A DNA stretch of 64,000 nucleotides from Faeciplasma sp964650705 (lineage in GTDB: Bacteria; Bacillota; Clostridia; Oscillospirales; Ruminococcaceae): contig CAZYUJ010000005.1 in NCBI GenBank assembly GCA_964650705.1, positions 48,850-112,849 on the forward strand, in the 5' to 3' direction. Made by a program: the position numbers and the translations under genes. The first letter of the stretch is position 1. Each line of letters begins with the position of its first letter. Below, piece by piece: positions 23,190-30,933 of this stretch. The notes beneath the pieces were generated by a model, which was not told the DNA's origin, searched no databases, and saw only the letters and a program-made list of their open reading frames with translations.

Positions 23190-23379
23190 TCTGCCCGAGC
23201 GGGCTGCGCCGCCACCGCGCTTTCGCGCGACTCGCGGCGCAGTTTGGGGCGAAGCCCAATCGGCTACGCCGATTGAACCCTCACGCCCCCTTGCGGGGGC
23301 GTGAGGGTGTCCGCCGGCGAAAGCCGGCGGACAAGGCTTCGCCCTCACGTCGAACTGCGCGAGCAGTTCGACCCCGCGC
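23190..23379. repeat. GC-rich multi-hairpin intergenic block
   Basis: At least six strong hairpins in series: CTGCGCCGC/GCGGCGCAG, TTGGG/CCCAA, TCGGC/GCCGA, CCCTCACGCCCCC/GGGGGCGTGAGGG, TGTCCGCCGGC/GCCGGCGGACA and GTCGAACTGC/GCAGTTCGAC. The CCCTCAC...GTGAGGG unit recurs in the block at 49264. It fills the convergent gap between tspO and sigK. No CCCCACCCCC core. Confidence 0.75.
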
Positions 23380-24063
23380 TCACTTCATCCTTGCCGCTAT
23401 CTTTTCGATCGCGCGCTTCTCGATGCGGCTGACATAGCTTCGCGATATACCCAAAAGATCGGCACACTCCCGCTGAGTCAGCGGTATCAAGCCGCAAAGC
23501 CCATATCTCAAAACGACTATCTCGCGCTCGCGGTCATCAAGCTCTGTTTTGACCAATCCGTATAACAGCTCCGAATTTATCTTCAGATCCACCTCATCGC
23601 AAAGATCCCCCTCTGTCGCCATAATGTCGATAAGTGTGAGCTGATTGCCGTCCTTGTCAACGTCGATCGGCTCATCGAAGTGAACATCTCCCGACGTTTT
23701 CTTAAGAGCTCTGAAGTGCATGAGTATCTCGTTTTCAATACATCTCGAGCCATATGCCGCAAATCGGTTTCCCTTTTCACAGTCAAATGTCGATACCGCC
23801 TTTATAAGCCCTATCGTGCCGATCGAAATAAGCTCCTCAGGTTCCTCGTTCGCAGCATAATACTTTTTAACGATGTGCGCCACCAGCCTCAGATTATGCA
23901 ATATCAGCGTATCCCTCGCCTGTTTATCTCCTTTTGCACAAAGCTTGAAAAGCTCAAGCTCCTTTGCAGGAGGCAGCGGCTTAGGATAGGCGTTTTTGTC
24001 CTCGATATGAAGTGCAAACCACAAGACTCGGCTGAAAATTATCTCTAAGATCGTTGCAAGCAT
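23380..24063 (-). CDS. sigK: Sporulation sigma factor, SigK type
   Basis: 227 residues, intact, with a hydrophobic N-terminal pro-region (LATILEIIFSRVLWFALHI) as in pro-sigma-K. Region 2 contains LILHNLRLVAHIVKKYY, ISIGTIGLIKAV and RCIENEILMHFRALKKTSGDV, which is nearly diagnostic for SigK. Region 4 ends with LGISRSYVSRIEKRAIEKI. It should direct late mother-cell gene expression after pro-peptide removal. There is no skin-type interruption. GAGGAGGGG precedes the ATG. It implies a spore-forming host. Confidence 0.92.
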   Translation of the reverse strand: MLATILEIIFSRVLWFALHIEDKNAYPKPLPPAKELELFKLCAKGDKQARDTLILHNLRLVAHIVKKYYAANEEPEELISIGTIGLIKAVSTFDCEKGNRFAAYGSRCIENEILMHFRALKKTSGDVHFDEPIDVDKDGNQLTLIDIMATEGDLCDEVDLKINSELLYGLVKTELDDREREIVVLRYGLCGLIPLTQRECADLLGISRSYVSRIEKRAIEKIAARMK

Positions 24064-24103
24064 TCTTCTTTCCCCTCCTCATGCCATTATATTTTTACAC
24101 TGC

Positions 24104-24132
24104 TTGACTTAATTCCGCCAACAGAATATAAT
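24104..24132 (+). promoter_or_regulatory. Sigma-A promoter of tmk
   Basis: TTGACT, 17 bp, TATAAT. Confidence 0.82.
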
Positions 24133-24164
24133 GGATAAAGAATGAGAAAAAAGGATGTTTATTT

Positions 24165-24791
24165 ATGAGCGAAAGAGGAAAATTTATTGTTATCGAAGGG
24201 CTTGACGGTTCCGGAAAAGGCACTCAGGTAAGACTTTTGGAGAATCACTTAAGATCTAAAGGAATAAGCCTTCACCTCACAGCCGAGCCCACAGAACACG
24301 CAACAGGCGGACTTATCCGTGATGCTCTTTGTGGGATGACGAAGCGAACTCCCTGTGAGCTTGCGGCACTTTTTATGGCTGACAGAGTTGCACACTGCTC
24401 CAACCCCATAAGCGGAATTAAAAATCTTTTGGATAGCGGCATTACCGTCATCTGTGACAGATATTATTATTCCTCCTTTGCATATCAGGGAATGGATACC
24501 GACCTTAAGTGGGTAATGGATCAAAACCTCAACTGTCCCGAAATTTTAAAGCCCGACCTTTGCATCTTCATGGACGTTCCGCCCGTCGAATGTGACAAGC
24601 GCATTGAAGCGGGAAGAGCCCAGCGTGAGATCTATGAAGCAAATGTTTCGACCATCACCCGAATCAGAGACAAATATATGGAAGTGTTCCGCATTTTAGA
24701 GGGACATAACATCGCCGTCATCAACGCTTCCCGAACCCCCGAAGAGGTTTCAAAGGACGTTATCGAAGCGGTTGATAAAGTTATAGGATAA
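24165..24791 (+). CDS. tmk: Thymidylate kinase
   Basis: 208 residues. P-loop GLDGSGKGT (12-20), the DRYYYSSFAYQG motif for dTMP binding, and the lid region with RIEAGRAQREIYE are present. It phosphorylates dTMP to dTDP with ATP, an essential step of dTTP supply. The length is normal. It is a single-gene unit between a strong promoter and the terminator at 24790. Confidence 0.9.
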   Translation: MSERGKFIVIEGLDGSGKGTQVRLLENHLRSKGISLHLTAEPTEHATGGLIRDALCGMTKRTPCELAALFMADRVAHCSNPISGIKNLLDSGITVICDRYYYSSFAYQGMDTDLKWVMDQNLNCPEILKPDLCIFMDVPPVECDKRIEAGRAQREIYEANVSTITRIRDKYMEVFRILEGHNIAVINASRTPEEVSKDVIEAVDKVIG

Positions 24792-24823
24792 AAAACGGCA
24801 GGGTCGATCCTGCCGCTTTTTAT
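24790..24823. terminator. Terminator between tmk and GNAT gene
   Basis: CGGCAGG and CCTGCCG stem with AAAAA on the left and CTTTTTATTT on the right; serves both convergent genes. Confidence 0.85.
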
Positions 24824-25272
24824 TTCAACATTCTTCTATACACTCTCGACGGATCTCCGTGTATATCGTCCATATCCCCGATATACTCAAATCCGTATTT
24901 TTCATAAAGCCCGACCTTATCAGTTGAAAGATATACGCTTTCATATCCGCAAAGCACTGCCGTTTCACAGGCATAGTCAAGCACCTGTCCTGCGTTTCTT
25001 TTCCCTCTGTATTTCGGTGAGGTAAAAACAAAGCCGATCCAAGGTTTCATCTCGGGAGCATCTATCTCGTCCTGATCCGTAAGTGTGCAAAAGGATATAA
25101 GCTCGCCCTCTTCGGCAAGAATAATGATCTTCGCACTTTCGCCGAACAGCTTTTTATGCTCGCCTTTTTTCAAAAGCTCACTCAAAAACTTTGCCGCACG
25201 CCAATCGCACTTTTCAATTTCCTCAGCCCAATGCTCTCGAGCTTCGGACTTATAAAACTCGATTATTCTCAT
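24820..25272 (-). CDS. GNAT-family N-acetyltransferase
   Basis: 150 residues from the ATG at 25272. The fold's binding motif appears as FVFTSPKYRGKRNAGQVLDYA and the end as STDKVGLYEKYGFEYIGD. The start overlaps the upstream stop by 4 bp (ATGA), with GGGGAAAG as ribosome binding site, so it is translationally coupled to the DUF1653-DUF3795 gene. Substrate unknown. Confidence 0.8.
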   Translation of the reverse strand: MRIIEFYKSEAREHWAEEIEKCDWRAAKFLSELLKKGEHKKLFGESAKIIILAEEGELISFCTLTDQDEIDAPEMKPWIGFVFTSPKYRGKRNAGQVLDYACETAVLCGYESVYLSTDKVGLYEKYGFEYIGDMDDIHGDPSRVYRRMLK

Positions 25273-25760
25273 TTTTTCTTTCCCCACCGCTTACACTGTA
25301 TGACCCTTGCGCCCTTCGGCGTGTCGCCGTGTGCGGGGTCACAGGAATACTGTGTCAAAAGCTCACACGGAATGTTTTCGCACTCTCCGCAATGTGTAAG
25401 CCCTTTTTCCTGACAGCATACCGCAACGGGACATTCGCCGTGAAACGGCTTTCCCATCGTTTCGATGCATCCGCCGCAGTTACAAGGCTCGCGCCATTCA
25501 CAGGTCGTGCAGTGAAGTCCGCAACGGGATTCAACCGACTCCTCGCCCAGGTATGTAAATCTTCCCTCATCTAAAAACATCTCAGCAGGGCGAACCCAAG
25601 TTAAGCCCTCACCGTAAAGAGCTTTATAGATTATCATATCCTCCAAGGTCTCGGAATGCTTGGCATAGCCGATGACCTCATATTCGTTGCCCTTTTTGTG
25701 GCGGTATTTCCCCTTTGGCACCCAGCTCTCAAGCTCGATATTTCTTTTGACGTCCGACAT
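25269..25760 (-). CDS. DUF1653-DUF3795 fusion protein
   Basis: 163 residues from the ATG at 25760 (GGAGG 8 bp upstream). Residues about 15-65 (KGKYRHKKGNEYEVIGYAKH ... MIIYKALYG) form a DUF1653 domain. Residues about 75-150 hold nine or more cysteines in the DUF3795 pattern: CGLHCTTCEW, CNCGGC, CPVAVCC, HCGECENIPC. The second domain probably binds a metal or Fe-S cluster. The joint function is unknown. Confidence 0.8.
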   Translation of the reverse strand: MSDVKRNIELESWVPKGKYRHKKGNEYEVIGYAKHSETLEDMIIYKALYGEGLTWVRPAEMFLDEGRFTYLGEESVESRCGLHCTTCEWREPCNCGGCIETMGKPFHGECPVAVCCQEKGLTHCGECENIPCELLTQYSCDPAHGDTPKGARVIQCKRWGKKK

Positions 25761-25808
25761 TTTACACACCTCCGAATGATCATATACAAATAATAGCACA
25801 CAACATTC

Positions 25809-25837
25809 TTGACCGCAAGGCTAAAACATAGTATTAT
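25809..25837 (+). promoter_or_regulatory. Promoter of the small exporter gene
   Basis: TTGACC, 17 bp, TATTAT. Confidence 0.68.
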
Positions 25838-25866
25838 ATCAAATATAATCTTGAAAGGACTTTTTT

Positions 25867-26346
25867 ATGATAGCTTGGCTCACTCAATCATATTTCGGCA
25901 AGCTTGTTGCCACTTTTATAATCTCGATGCTCCCCGTTATTGAACTCAGAGGCGGGATCCCCTATGGTGTCGGCTTTGGGCTGGACCCTTGGGTCGCATT
26001 TGCGGTCGCTGTTTTGGGCAACATGCTCCCCATTCCGTTTATTTTGTTTTTCATGGATAAAATTTTCGAGCTGCTTAAAAAAATGGGCGGAAAATTCGAG
26101 AAATTTGCACTCTGGCTGGAGACAAAGGCATATCGCAACCAGAAAAAGATAGAAAAGTATAAGGCGTTCGGGCTTATGATATTCGTTGCCATTCCTCTTC
26201 CCGGAACAGGCGCTTGGACAGGTGCTTTGGCAGCGAGCGTTTTGGGAATAAGCCGCAAGCGCGCTATCCTTTCCATTCTCGCAGGTGTCATCATCGCCGG
26301 ATTCATCATGACAGCCGTTTCCTATGGATTCACCTTCTTGGTATAG
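25867..26346 (+). CDS. Small multidrug export protein (COG2426 family)
   Basis: 159 residues with four or five membrane helices. The conserved opening MLPVIELRGGIPYGVG and the loop VAIPLPGTGAWTGALAAS are the family signature of Sm_multidrug_ex proteins. Despite the name, transport substrates are not established. The downstream TIM-barrel gene starts 4 bp after its stop. Confidence 0.85.
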   Translation: MIAWLTQSYFGKLVATFIISMLPVIELRGGIPYGVGFGLDPWVAFAVAVLGNMLPIPFILFFMDKIFELLKKMGGKFEKFALWLETKAYRNQKKIEKYKAFGLMIFVAIPLPGTGAWTGALAASVLGISRKRAILSILAGVIIAGFIMTAVSYGFTFLV

Positions 26347-26350
26347 ACCG

Positions 26351-27169
26351 ATGAATAAGATCTTGTGCTCGACAGGCTGCCTTATCGGCAGGCCGGTCAA
26401 TCGAAATTTCTATCTTTTAAAAGATTTCGCCCCGAAGATAGACTGTGACGGATATGAGCTGATGTTTTATACCGACTGGTATGAAAGGTCGGACGAGCTG
26501 GCGTCATTTGTCAATTCGCTTGAGATAAGCGTTCCGTCCTTCCACGTTGAAAAGCGCATCGGAAGTCTTATCGCCGAAGAAAAGCTTGATGAAGCTCTTC
26601 AGCTTTTCAGCATGAACTGTGACTGTGCGAAAAAGATGGGCTCACGGATGCTCGTTTTGCATCTTTGGAACGGCATCATATCCGACAGCAACATCGAAGC
26701 GAACTATAAAGCGTTCCCTGTTTTGGAAAGCATGGCACGGGATCACGGGCTTCGCCTGACCGTTGAAAACGTTGTTTGCAACCATCAAGACCCACAGACT
26801 CACCTTTTGGAGCTGAGAAGAAGATATCCCGACATCTCTTTCACTTTTGACACGAAAATGGCGGCATTCCATTCTCAGGTCGATGATATTTTCGCTCCCG
26901 AAAACAAGCATCTGTGGGAAAACATATCTCACATTCACTTGAATGATTACCGAGGCGGGCACATGGATTGGGCAAACCTTAAGACATTGCACGTCGGGTT
27001 GGGCGATATCAATTTCGATGAGTTCTTTGAAAATCTCGCAAATGTCGGATATAAGGGCGGCTTTACTGTTGAAGCGACCTCATTCGATCAAAACGGTTCG
27101 GTCGACTTCGAGCTTTTGAACTCATCGCTTGATAAGGTCAGACAGTATATCGAAAAATATGATATATAA
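26351..27169 (+). CDS. Sugar phosphate isomerase/epimerase (AP endonuclease 2-like TIM barrel)
   Basis: 272 residues from the ATG at 26351; an upstream in-frame ATG at 26324 lies inside the previous gene. Metal-binding barrel motifs are visible: LVLHLWNG, LTVENVVCN (Glu), FTFDTKMAA (Asp), HIHLNDYRGG (His) and FTVEATSF (Glu). The family isomerises or epimerises sugars and cyclitols with divalent metal. No strong ribosome binding site is present, so it is likely translated by coupling to the exporter gene. Confidence 0.78.
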   Translation: MNKILCSTGCLIGRPVNRNFYLLKDFAPKIDCDGYELMFYTDWYERSDELASFVNSLEISVPSFHVEKRIGSLIAEEKLDEALQLFSMNCDCAKKMGSRMLVLHLWNGIISDSNIEANYKAFPVLESMARDHGLRLTVENVVCNHQDPQTHLLELRRRYPDISFTFDTKMAAFHSQVDDIFAPENKHLWENISHIHLNDYRGGHMDWANLKTLHVGLGDINFDEFFENLANVGYKGGFTVEATSFDQNGSVDFELLNSSLDKVRQYIEKYDI

Positions 27170-27267
27170 AGCAAGCTCCCCCGCCGACATGGCGAGGGAG
27201 TGCTGAAACATGAACAACGAAGATCGATAGGACAGTGACTGACCCTTTAGGCTCTTCATAAAATAAT

Positions 27268-27308
27268 ACAACCGCGAGTGTGAAAATATTGCACCCGCGG
27301 TTAATTTT
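27268..27308. terminator. Terminator between TIM-barrel gene and queT
   Basis: AACCGCG(A)GTG and CAC(C)CGCGGTT form a long stem followed by AATTTTTTATT on the plus side. Confidence 0.85.
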
Positions 27309-27800
27309 TTATTCTTTCGTGACAAGCTCCATGAACCGCTTGTTCTTTTCGAGGGATTTGAAGATGATAACTCCCAAAATGCTCACGCATACGAGCTCCC
27401 CTACTGCTACCTGCAGCGCACTCAGCCAATAGGGCAGGTCATAGAAGAAGTGAAGCTCAGCTCCGACGATGAATGCGTTGGTTATAACGGGCGCCAAAGA
27501 AGCGACGTATATATTCGGGGAAATATATATCAGCAATACCGCCAAAGCTGTTGCGAGCGTTCCGAAAACCATGTCGATGGCAAACATCGGGCTGAACATA
27601 TTCGAAATCAAACAGCCGATGATAAGCGAGATGCCGTAATCCTTTTTATAAAAACACAAAAGCATCAGCGCCTCAGCAATTCTGAATTGGATCCCGCCAT
27701 AGGACATGAACCCAAAACAAAGTGTCAATACTACATAAACCGATGCCACGATGGACAACCTTGCAAGCCGAGTGAGCGAATGCTTTTTCATTCTATTCAT
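27309..27800 (-). CDS. queT: Queuosine precursor transporter QueT
   Basis: 163 residues with about five membrane helices; FGFMSYGGIQFRIAEALMLLC and GCLISNMFSP are typical of the QueT (DUF988) family, an ECF-type substrate-binding membrane component for preQ1 or preQ0. It starts 8 bp after an AGGAG site that forms part of a preQ1-I pseudoknot. Together with queH this suggests salvage of queuosine precursors. Confidence 0.92.
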   Translation of the reverse strand: MNRMKKHSLTRLARLSIVASVYVVLTLCFGFMSYGGIQFRIAEALMLLCFYKKDYGISLIIGCLISNMFSPMFAIDMVFGTLATALAVLLIYISPNIYVASLAPVITNAFIVGAELHFFYDLPYWLSALQVAVGELVCVSILGVIIFKSLEKNKRFMELVTKE

Positions 27801-27807
27801 ATCAATA

Positions 27808-27850
27808 TCTCCTGTTTTGATTATTTGGGATGGTTAGCAGGTACACCCCT
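27808..27850 (-). promoter_or_regulatory. preQ1-I riboswitch, translational type
   Basis: On the minus strand GGGGTG and CATCCC pair as P1. The loop TACCTGCTAAC contains CCTG, which can pair with CAGG in the 3-prime tail, an H-type pseudoknot. CAGG overlaps the AGGAG ribosome binding site, so ligand binding would block translation. The TAACC loop and the CAAAACA-GG tail closely match the known Thermoanaerobacter preQ1-I aptamer as I recall it. Confidence 0.88.
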
Positions 27851-27869
27851 ATATTCATTTACGAGAACT

Positions 27870-27898
27870 ATAATACTACATTTTCCGCCGAATGTCAA
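27870..27898 (-). promoter_or_regulatory. Sigma-A promoter of queT
   Basis: TTGACA, 17 bp, TATTAT on the minus strand, starting 3 bp beyond the EamA gene's stop. Confidence 0.82.
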
Positions 27899-27900
27899 TG

Positions 27901-28797
27901 CTATTCATCATTGCCGCTGTCAGCCGACACGGTATCTTTTACCATCAGCCACGTTGCTATCAGCATTATCATCAAAGCCAAATAAAACTGAGGCCCGGGT
28001 CTTTCGTTTAGCATCACCATGCTGAACGCTACACCCAAAAACGGCGCTACCGAATAGAAAGCGCTTGTTTTTGCGGCACCGAGATGCTTTTGAGACATTA
28101 TGTAAAAATTGATGCTCAGCCCATAGGCGACAAATCCGAGCACGAGAACACAAACCATCCATTTGAATGCAGGAATTTTTTCACCGAGAATAAACGCGAC
28201 TATCAAGCTTCCCAAGCCGGAAAAACAGCCCTTGATGATGACTATCTCGACCGAGCTCTTCGTGCTTATCATCTTTGTGCAGTTGTTTTCAAAGCCCCAG
28301 CAGACACACGCCGCAATAACAAAAAGCGAACCCAAGTTGAAAGAAATGCTCTGTTCTCCTTCGAATCCCAGAATTATGCTCGCAACCGTGACCAATGCGA
28401 TTGCAGACCACAGCCGCTTCGAGACCGATTCCTTAAAAACCGCCAACGCTATCAGAGAAGTTGCCACAATTTCAAAATTATTCAGCAAGGAAACGCTTGC
28501 GGAGCTTGTGAACGTGATTCCCAACATCAAAAATATCGGTGCCGCTATATCCAAAACGATCATCGCAACGGTATATGGAAGCTCCTTTTTTGTCAGCGGC
28601 TCTTTGATGGGAGATCTGCCGAAAAGCTTGCCGAAGACGCTATAGAGCAACAGCCCCAAACCTGCGCCGAGATATAGAAAAGCCGCCATCATTGTCGGCG
28701 TGACGTGGTTTAACAACTGCTTTGAAAACGGAATGTTAATTGCATATAATGCAGCAGCCAGAATGGCAAAAACGGTAGCTGAATATTTCGCTTTCAT
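27901..28797 (-). CDS. EamA/DMT-family transporter
   Basis: 298 residues from the ATG at 28797 (GGAGG 7 bp upstream); the open frame continues 30 codons further without support. Ten membrane helices in two EamA repeats are apparent: first near ILAAALYAINIPFSKQLLNH, second near FVIAACVCWGFENNCTKMIS. These drug/metabolite transporters export amino acids or metabolites; the substrate is unknown. It lies upstream of queT, but queT has its own promoter. Confidence 0.85.
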   Translation of the reverse strand: MKAKYSATVFAILAAALYAINIPFSKQLLNHVTPTMMAAFLYLGAGLGLLLYSVFGKLFGRSPIKEPLTKKELPYTVAMIVLDIAAPIFLMLGITFTSSASVSLLNNFEIVATSLIALAVFKESVSKRLWSAIALVTVASIILGFEGEQSISFNLGSLFVIAACVCWGFENNCTKMISTKSSVEIVIIKGCFSGLGSLIVAFILGEKIPAFKWMVCVLVLGFVAYGLSINFYIMSQKHLGAAKTSAFYSVAPFLGVAFSMVMLNERPGPQFYLALMIMLIATWLMVKDTVSADSGNDE

Positions 28798-28883
28798 ACA
28801 TGATCCTCCAAAATAATAACAGAAGTATTGTAGCATATATCGCCGCATAAATAAAGAGGCTTTTGCGAATTTTGCGTTTACCT

Positions 28884-28912
28884 GCATAAATCAACTATTT
28901 GTGAGAATACTT
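28884..28912 (+). promoter_or_regulatory. Possible forespore (sigma-F/G) promoter
   Basis: GCATA and AATACTT separated by 17 bp resemble sigma-F/sigma-G elements (GCATA... and CATNMTA-like). No good sigma-A promoter was found here. Consistent with a SpoIIQ-like gene downstream, but the match is partial. Confidence 0.35.
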
Positions 28913-28979
28913 AACTTAGATTTCCCTGCCGGCACAGGAATCCAGCAAAGTATATCTGCCGGAGAAAGCGAGTGCAATT

Positions 28980-29678
28980 ATGAAAAAAGTTAACAAAGCA
29001 AGAAACATTTTCGGCGGCAAAGGGCTGTATTTAATGCTCTGCGTGGGTGTGCTGGCTGTTTCGGCTGTTACAGCAGCAGGATATAAGGCTGCGATGAACT
29101 CTATCACCGAAGGTCTTGCAAACGACGATCAGCAAACCGTTTTGCCCGACCTTGACACAAGCCAGGTCGACACCATCCTTTCGGATATCCAAAAGGATCA
29201 GGAGGAAGCCGCCGCTGAGGAAAAGACCCCCGACATCACCTCAGACCTCGAGACGCTTTTCTATGAAAGAGCTGTCTATATGCCGATCAACTCAGAGATC
29301 ATCAACGAATTTTCAAACGGCGAGCTTGTCAAAGCTCCGAGCGGTGTATGGAGAACACACGACGGCATTGACATTTCCGCAGAGATCGGCACCGAGGTCA
29401 AGTCGATGACATCGGGAACGGTTATGAATGTCTATACCGATCCGTTGTGGGGCAACTGTGTCGAGATCGACCACGGCGATGCCATCACTGGGTATTATTT
29501 CGGGCTTGATCCCGTGATCAACGTGACAGCAGGTGATAAGGTCTCCGCAGGCGAAGTGATCGGCACTGTCGGAAATACCGCCGATATCGAATCGGACATG
29601 GAGCCGCACTTACACTTTGCACTTAAATACGGCAACGGATGGATCGACCCCGTGTCATATATCGAACCCTATAAATAA
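28980..29678 (+). CDS. spoIIQ: M23 peptidase, SpoIIQ-like
   Basis: 232 residues: an N-terminal membrane anchor (about 17-40), an acidic linker (45-90) and a LytM/M23 domain. The zinc ligands are intact, THDGIDIS (HxxxD) and PHLHFAL (HxH). Size, single anchor and short linker fit SpoIIQ, the forespore half of the engulfment channel; clostridial SpoIIQ keeps the zinc site that the Bacillus protein lacks. The ribosome binding site is weak (GGAG 15 bp away). It could instead be a vegetative M23 endopeptidase. Confidence 0.7.
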   Translation: MKKVNKARNIFGGKGLYLMLCVGVLAVSAVTAAGYKAAMNSITEGLANDDQQTVLPDLDTSQVDTILSDIQKDQEEAAAEEKTPDITSDLETLFYERAVYMPINSEIINEFSNGELVKAPSGVWRTHDGIDISAEIGTEVKSMTSGTVMNVYTDPLWGNCVEIDHGDAITGYYFGLDPVINVTAGDKVSAGEVIGTVGNTADIESDMEPHLHFALKYGNGWIDPVSYIEPYK

Positions 29679-29685
29679 GCTGTGA

Positions 29686-29909
29686 AAAGGTATCCGCCCT
29701 CCGGGCGGATGTTATGCGGCACGCCTCACACTCCGCCCTCGCCCCGGCTCGGGCTTACGCTCGGCACGCCGCCCCACCCCCGTGCGACTGCGTCGCACAG
29801 CCCCCTCCCCCTCGGGGAGGGGGCGCCGCGCGAAGCGCGGCGGGGGTGGGGTCGCGGCGTGGTTTTCCGAAGGAAAACGAGTGCCGCATCCGCGCGAAGC
29901 GCCACCTTT
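29686..29909. repeat. GC-rich four-way-junction intergenic element, copy E
   Basis: A complete 224-bp copy from AAAGGT (29686-29691) to ACCTTT (29904-29909). Outer stem CCCCACCCCC (29772-29781) with GGGGGTGGGG (29842-29851). H1 GTGCGAC/GTCGCAC at 29782-29798, H2 GCCCCCTCCCC/GGGGAGGGGGC at 29800-29824, H3 GCCGCGC/GCGCGGC at 29825-29841. The left arm reappears nearly unchanged, reverse-complemented, as the right arm of the copy at 32755. Confidence 0.9.
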
Positions 29910-29953
29910 TTGCAAACGAAAACCGCCTCGGGAGCTACCCAAGCCGGTTCTTA

Positions 29954-30808
29954 TTAAAACACAAGATCAATTATCAAGCCTGCGGCTGCACTGATGGCGT
30001 ATAACCCACCGACTATCGCAAAATTTTGTTTGAGGTTCTTGTTCACCTTGAAGAGCACGACCAAGCCGAGTCCTGCGCCCGTTGAAAGCCCTGCCACTAC
30101 CGAGCCGAACGAAAGGCTTCCCGATACATACAAGTTCGTCAGAACGACCGACGGCGCACAGTTGGGAATAAGCCCGATAAGTGCTGCCAAAAGAGGCTGT
30201 GCCCAAGAATCCTGCATCAATATCTTTCCCAAAAGCTCCTCTCCCGCAAGGTGCATTGCCGCTTCAAGCGCGAGAGCGATAACGAATAAGAAAATGAAGA
30301 TCTGGATCGTGTGCTTCAATGCGGAATAGAACACACCGTGCTCCTCACACCCACAGTTCTCACAAAGATCAACATATGGCTCACTATCCTCGTTTGACTT
30401 TCTTTTTAAGAGTCTTACCACGGAGTCGACAAAAAGCCCTGCTATTACAGCTATAATGATCTTGGCGACAACAAGCTTCCAAACGTCCTTGATTCCGTTC
30501 GGATCAGCCAAAAGTATCGGAATCGCTTCGTCGCTCGTTGCAATATATACAGCCAAAAGAGTTCCGAGGCTTATAAGTCTTCCGGAATAAAGATTCGACG
30601 CGGCAACGGAAAAGCCGCATTGCGGCAAGCATCCGAGTGCCGCTCCGCCTATAGGGCCAAACGGCCCCATCCTTCGCAAAGCGTTCGGCAGCTTGTCCGA
30701 AGCCTTGTGCTCCAAAAACTCAATGAGTAAATATACACCGAACAAAAACGGCAGCATCTTTGCCGTATCAACGAGTGTATGTTTAAATATCTCGAAAAAA
30801 TGCTCCAT
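29954..30808 (-). CDS. Putative manganese/heavy-metal exporter (ArsP_2-like)
   Basis: 284 residues from the ATG at 30808 (AAAGGA 6-7 bp upstream). About eight to ten membrane helices in two halves; repeated motifs GCLPQCGFSVAASNLYSGRL and IPNCAPSVVLTNLYVSGSLS hold conserved Cys/Pro/Asn. A cytosolic CENCGCEEHG loop could bind metal. The family is often labelled putative manganese transporter; direction and metal are not established. Note the Mn-type riboswitch elsewhere in the window controls a different gene. Confidence 0.75.
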   Translation of the reverse strand: MEHFFEIFKHTLVDTAKMLPFLFGVYLLIEFLEHKASDKLPNALRRMGPFGPIGGAALGCLPQCGFSVAASNLYSGRLISLGTLLAVYIATSDEAIPILLADPNGIKDVWKLVVAKIIIAVIAGLFVDSVVRLLKRKSNEDSEPYVDLCENCGCEEHGVFYSALKHTIQIFIFLFVIALALEAAMHLAGEELLGKILMQDSWAQPLLAALIGLIPNCAPSVVLTNLYVSGSLSFGSVVAGLSTGAGLGLVVLFKVNKNLKQNFAIVGGLYAISAAAGLIIDLVF

Positions 30809-30840
30809 TGTTTTTCCTTTCATAATATAAAAATCAACTA

Positions 30841-30870
30841 ATTATAGCGCCATAAATTCTTCTTTGTCAA
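30841..30870 (-). promoter_or_regulatory. Sigma-A promoter of the metal exporter gene
   Basis: TTGACA, 18 bp, TATAAT on the minus strand. Confidence 0.8.
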
Positions 30871-30871
30871 G

Positions 30872-30900
30872 TTGATTTTGACGCCCGATTGTGCTATATT
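30872..30900 (+). promoter_or_regulatory. Promoter of the maf operon
   Basis: TTGATT, 17 bp, TATATT; 2 bp away from the divergent promoter. Confidence 0.6.
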
Positions 30901-30933
30901 CTTAGTATAGAATGAAAACGGAGGCTTTGATCG

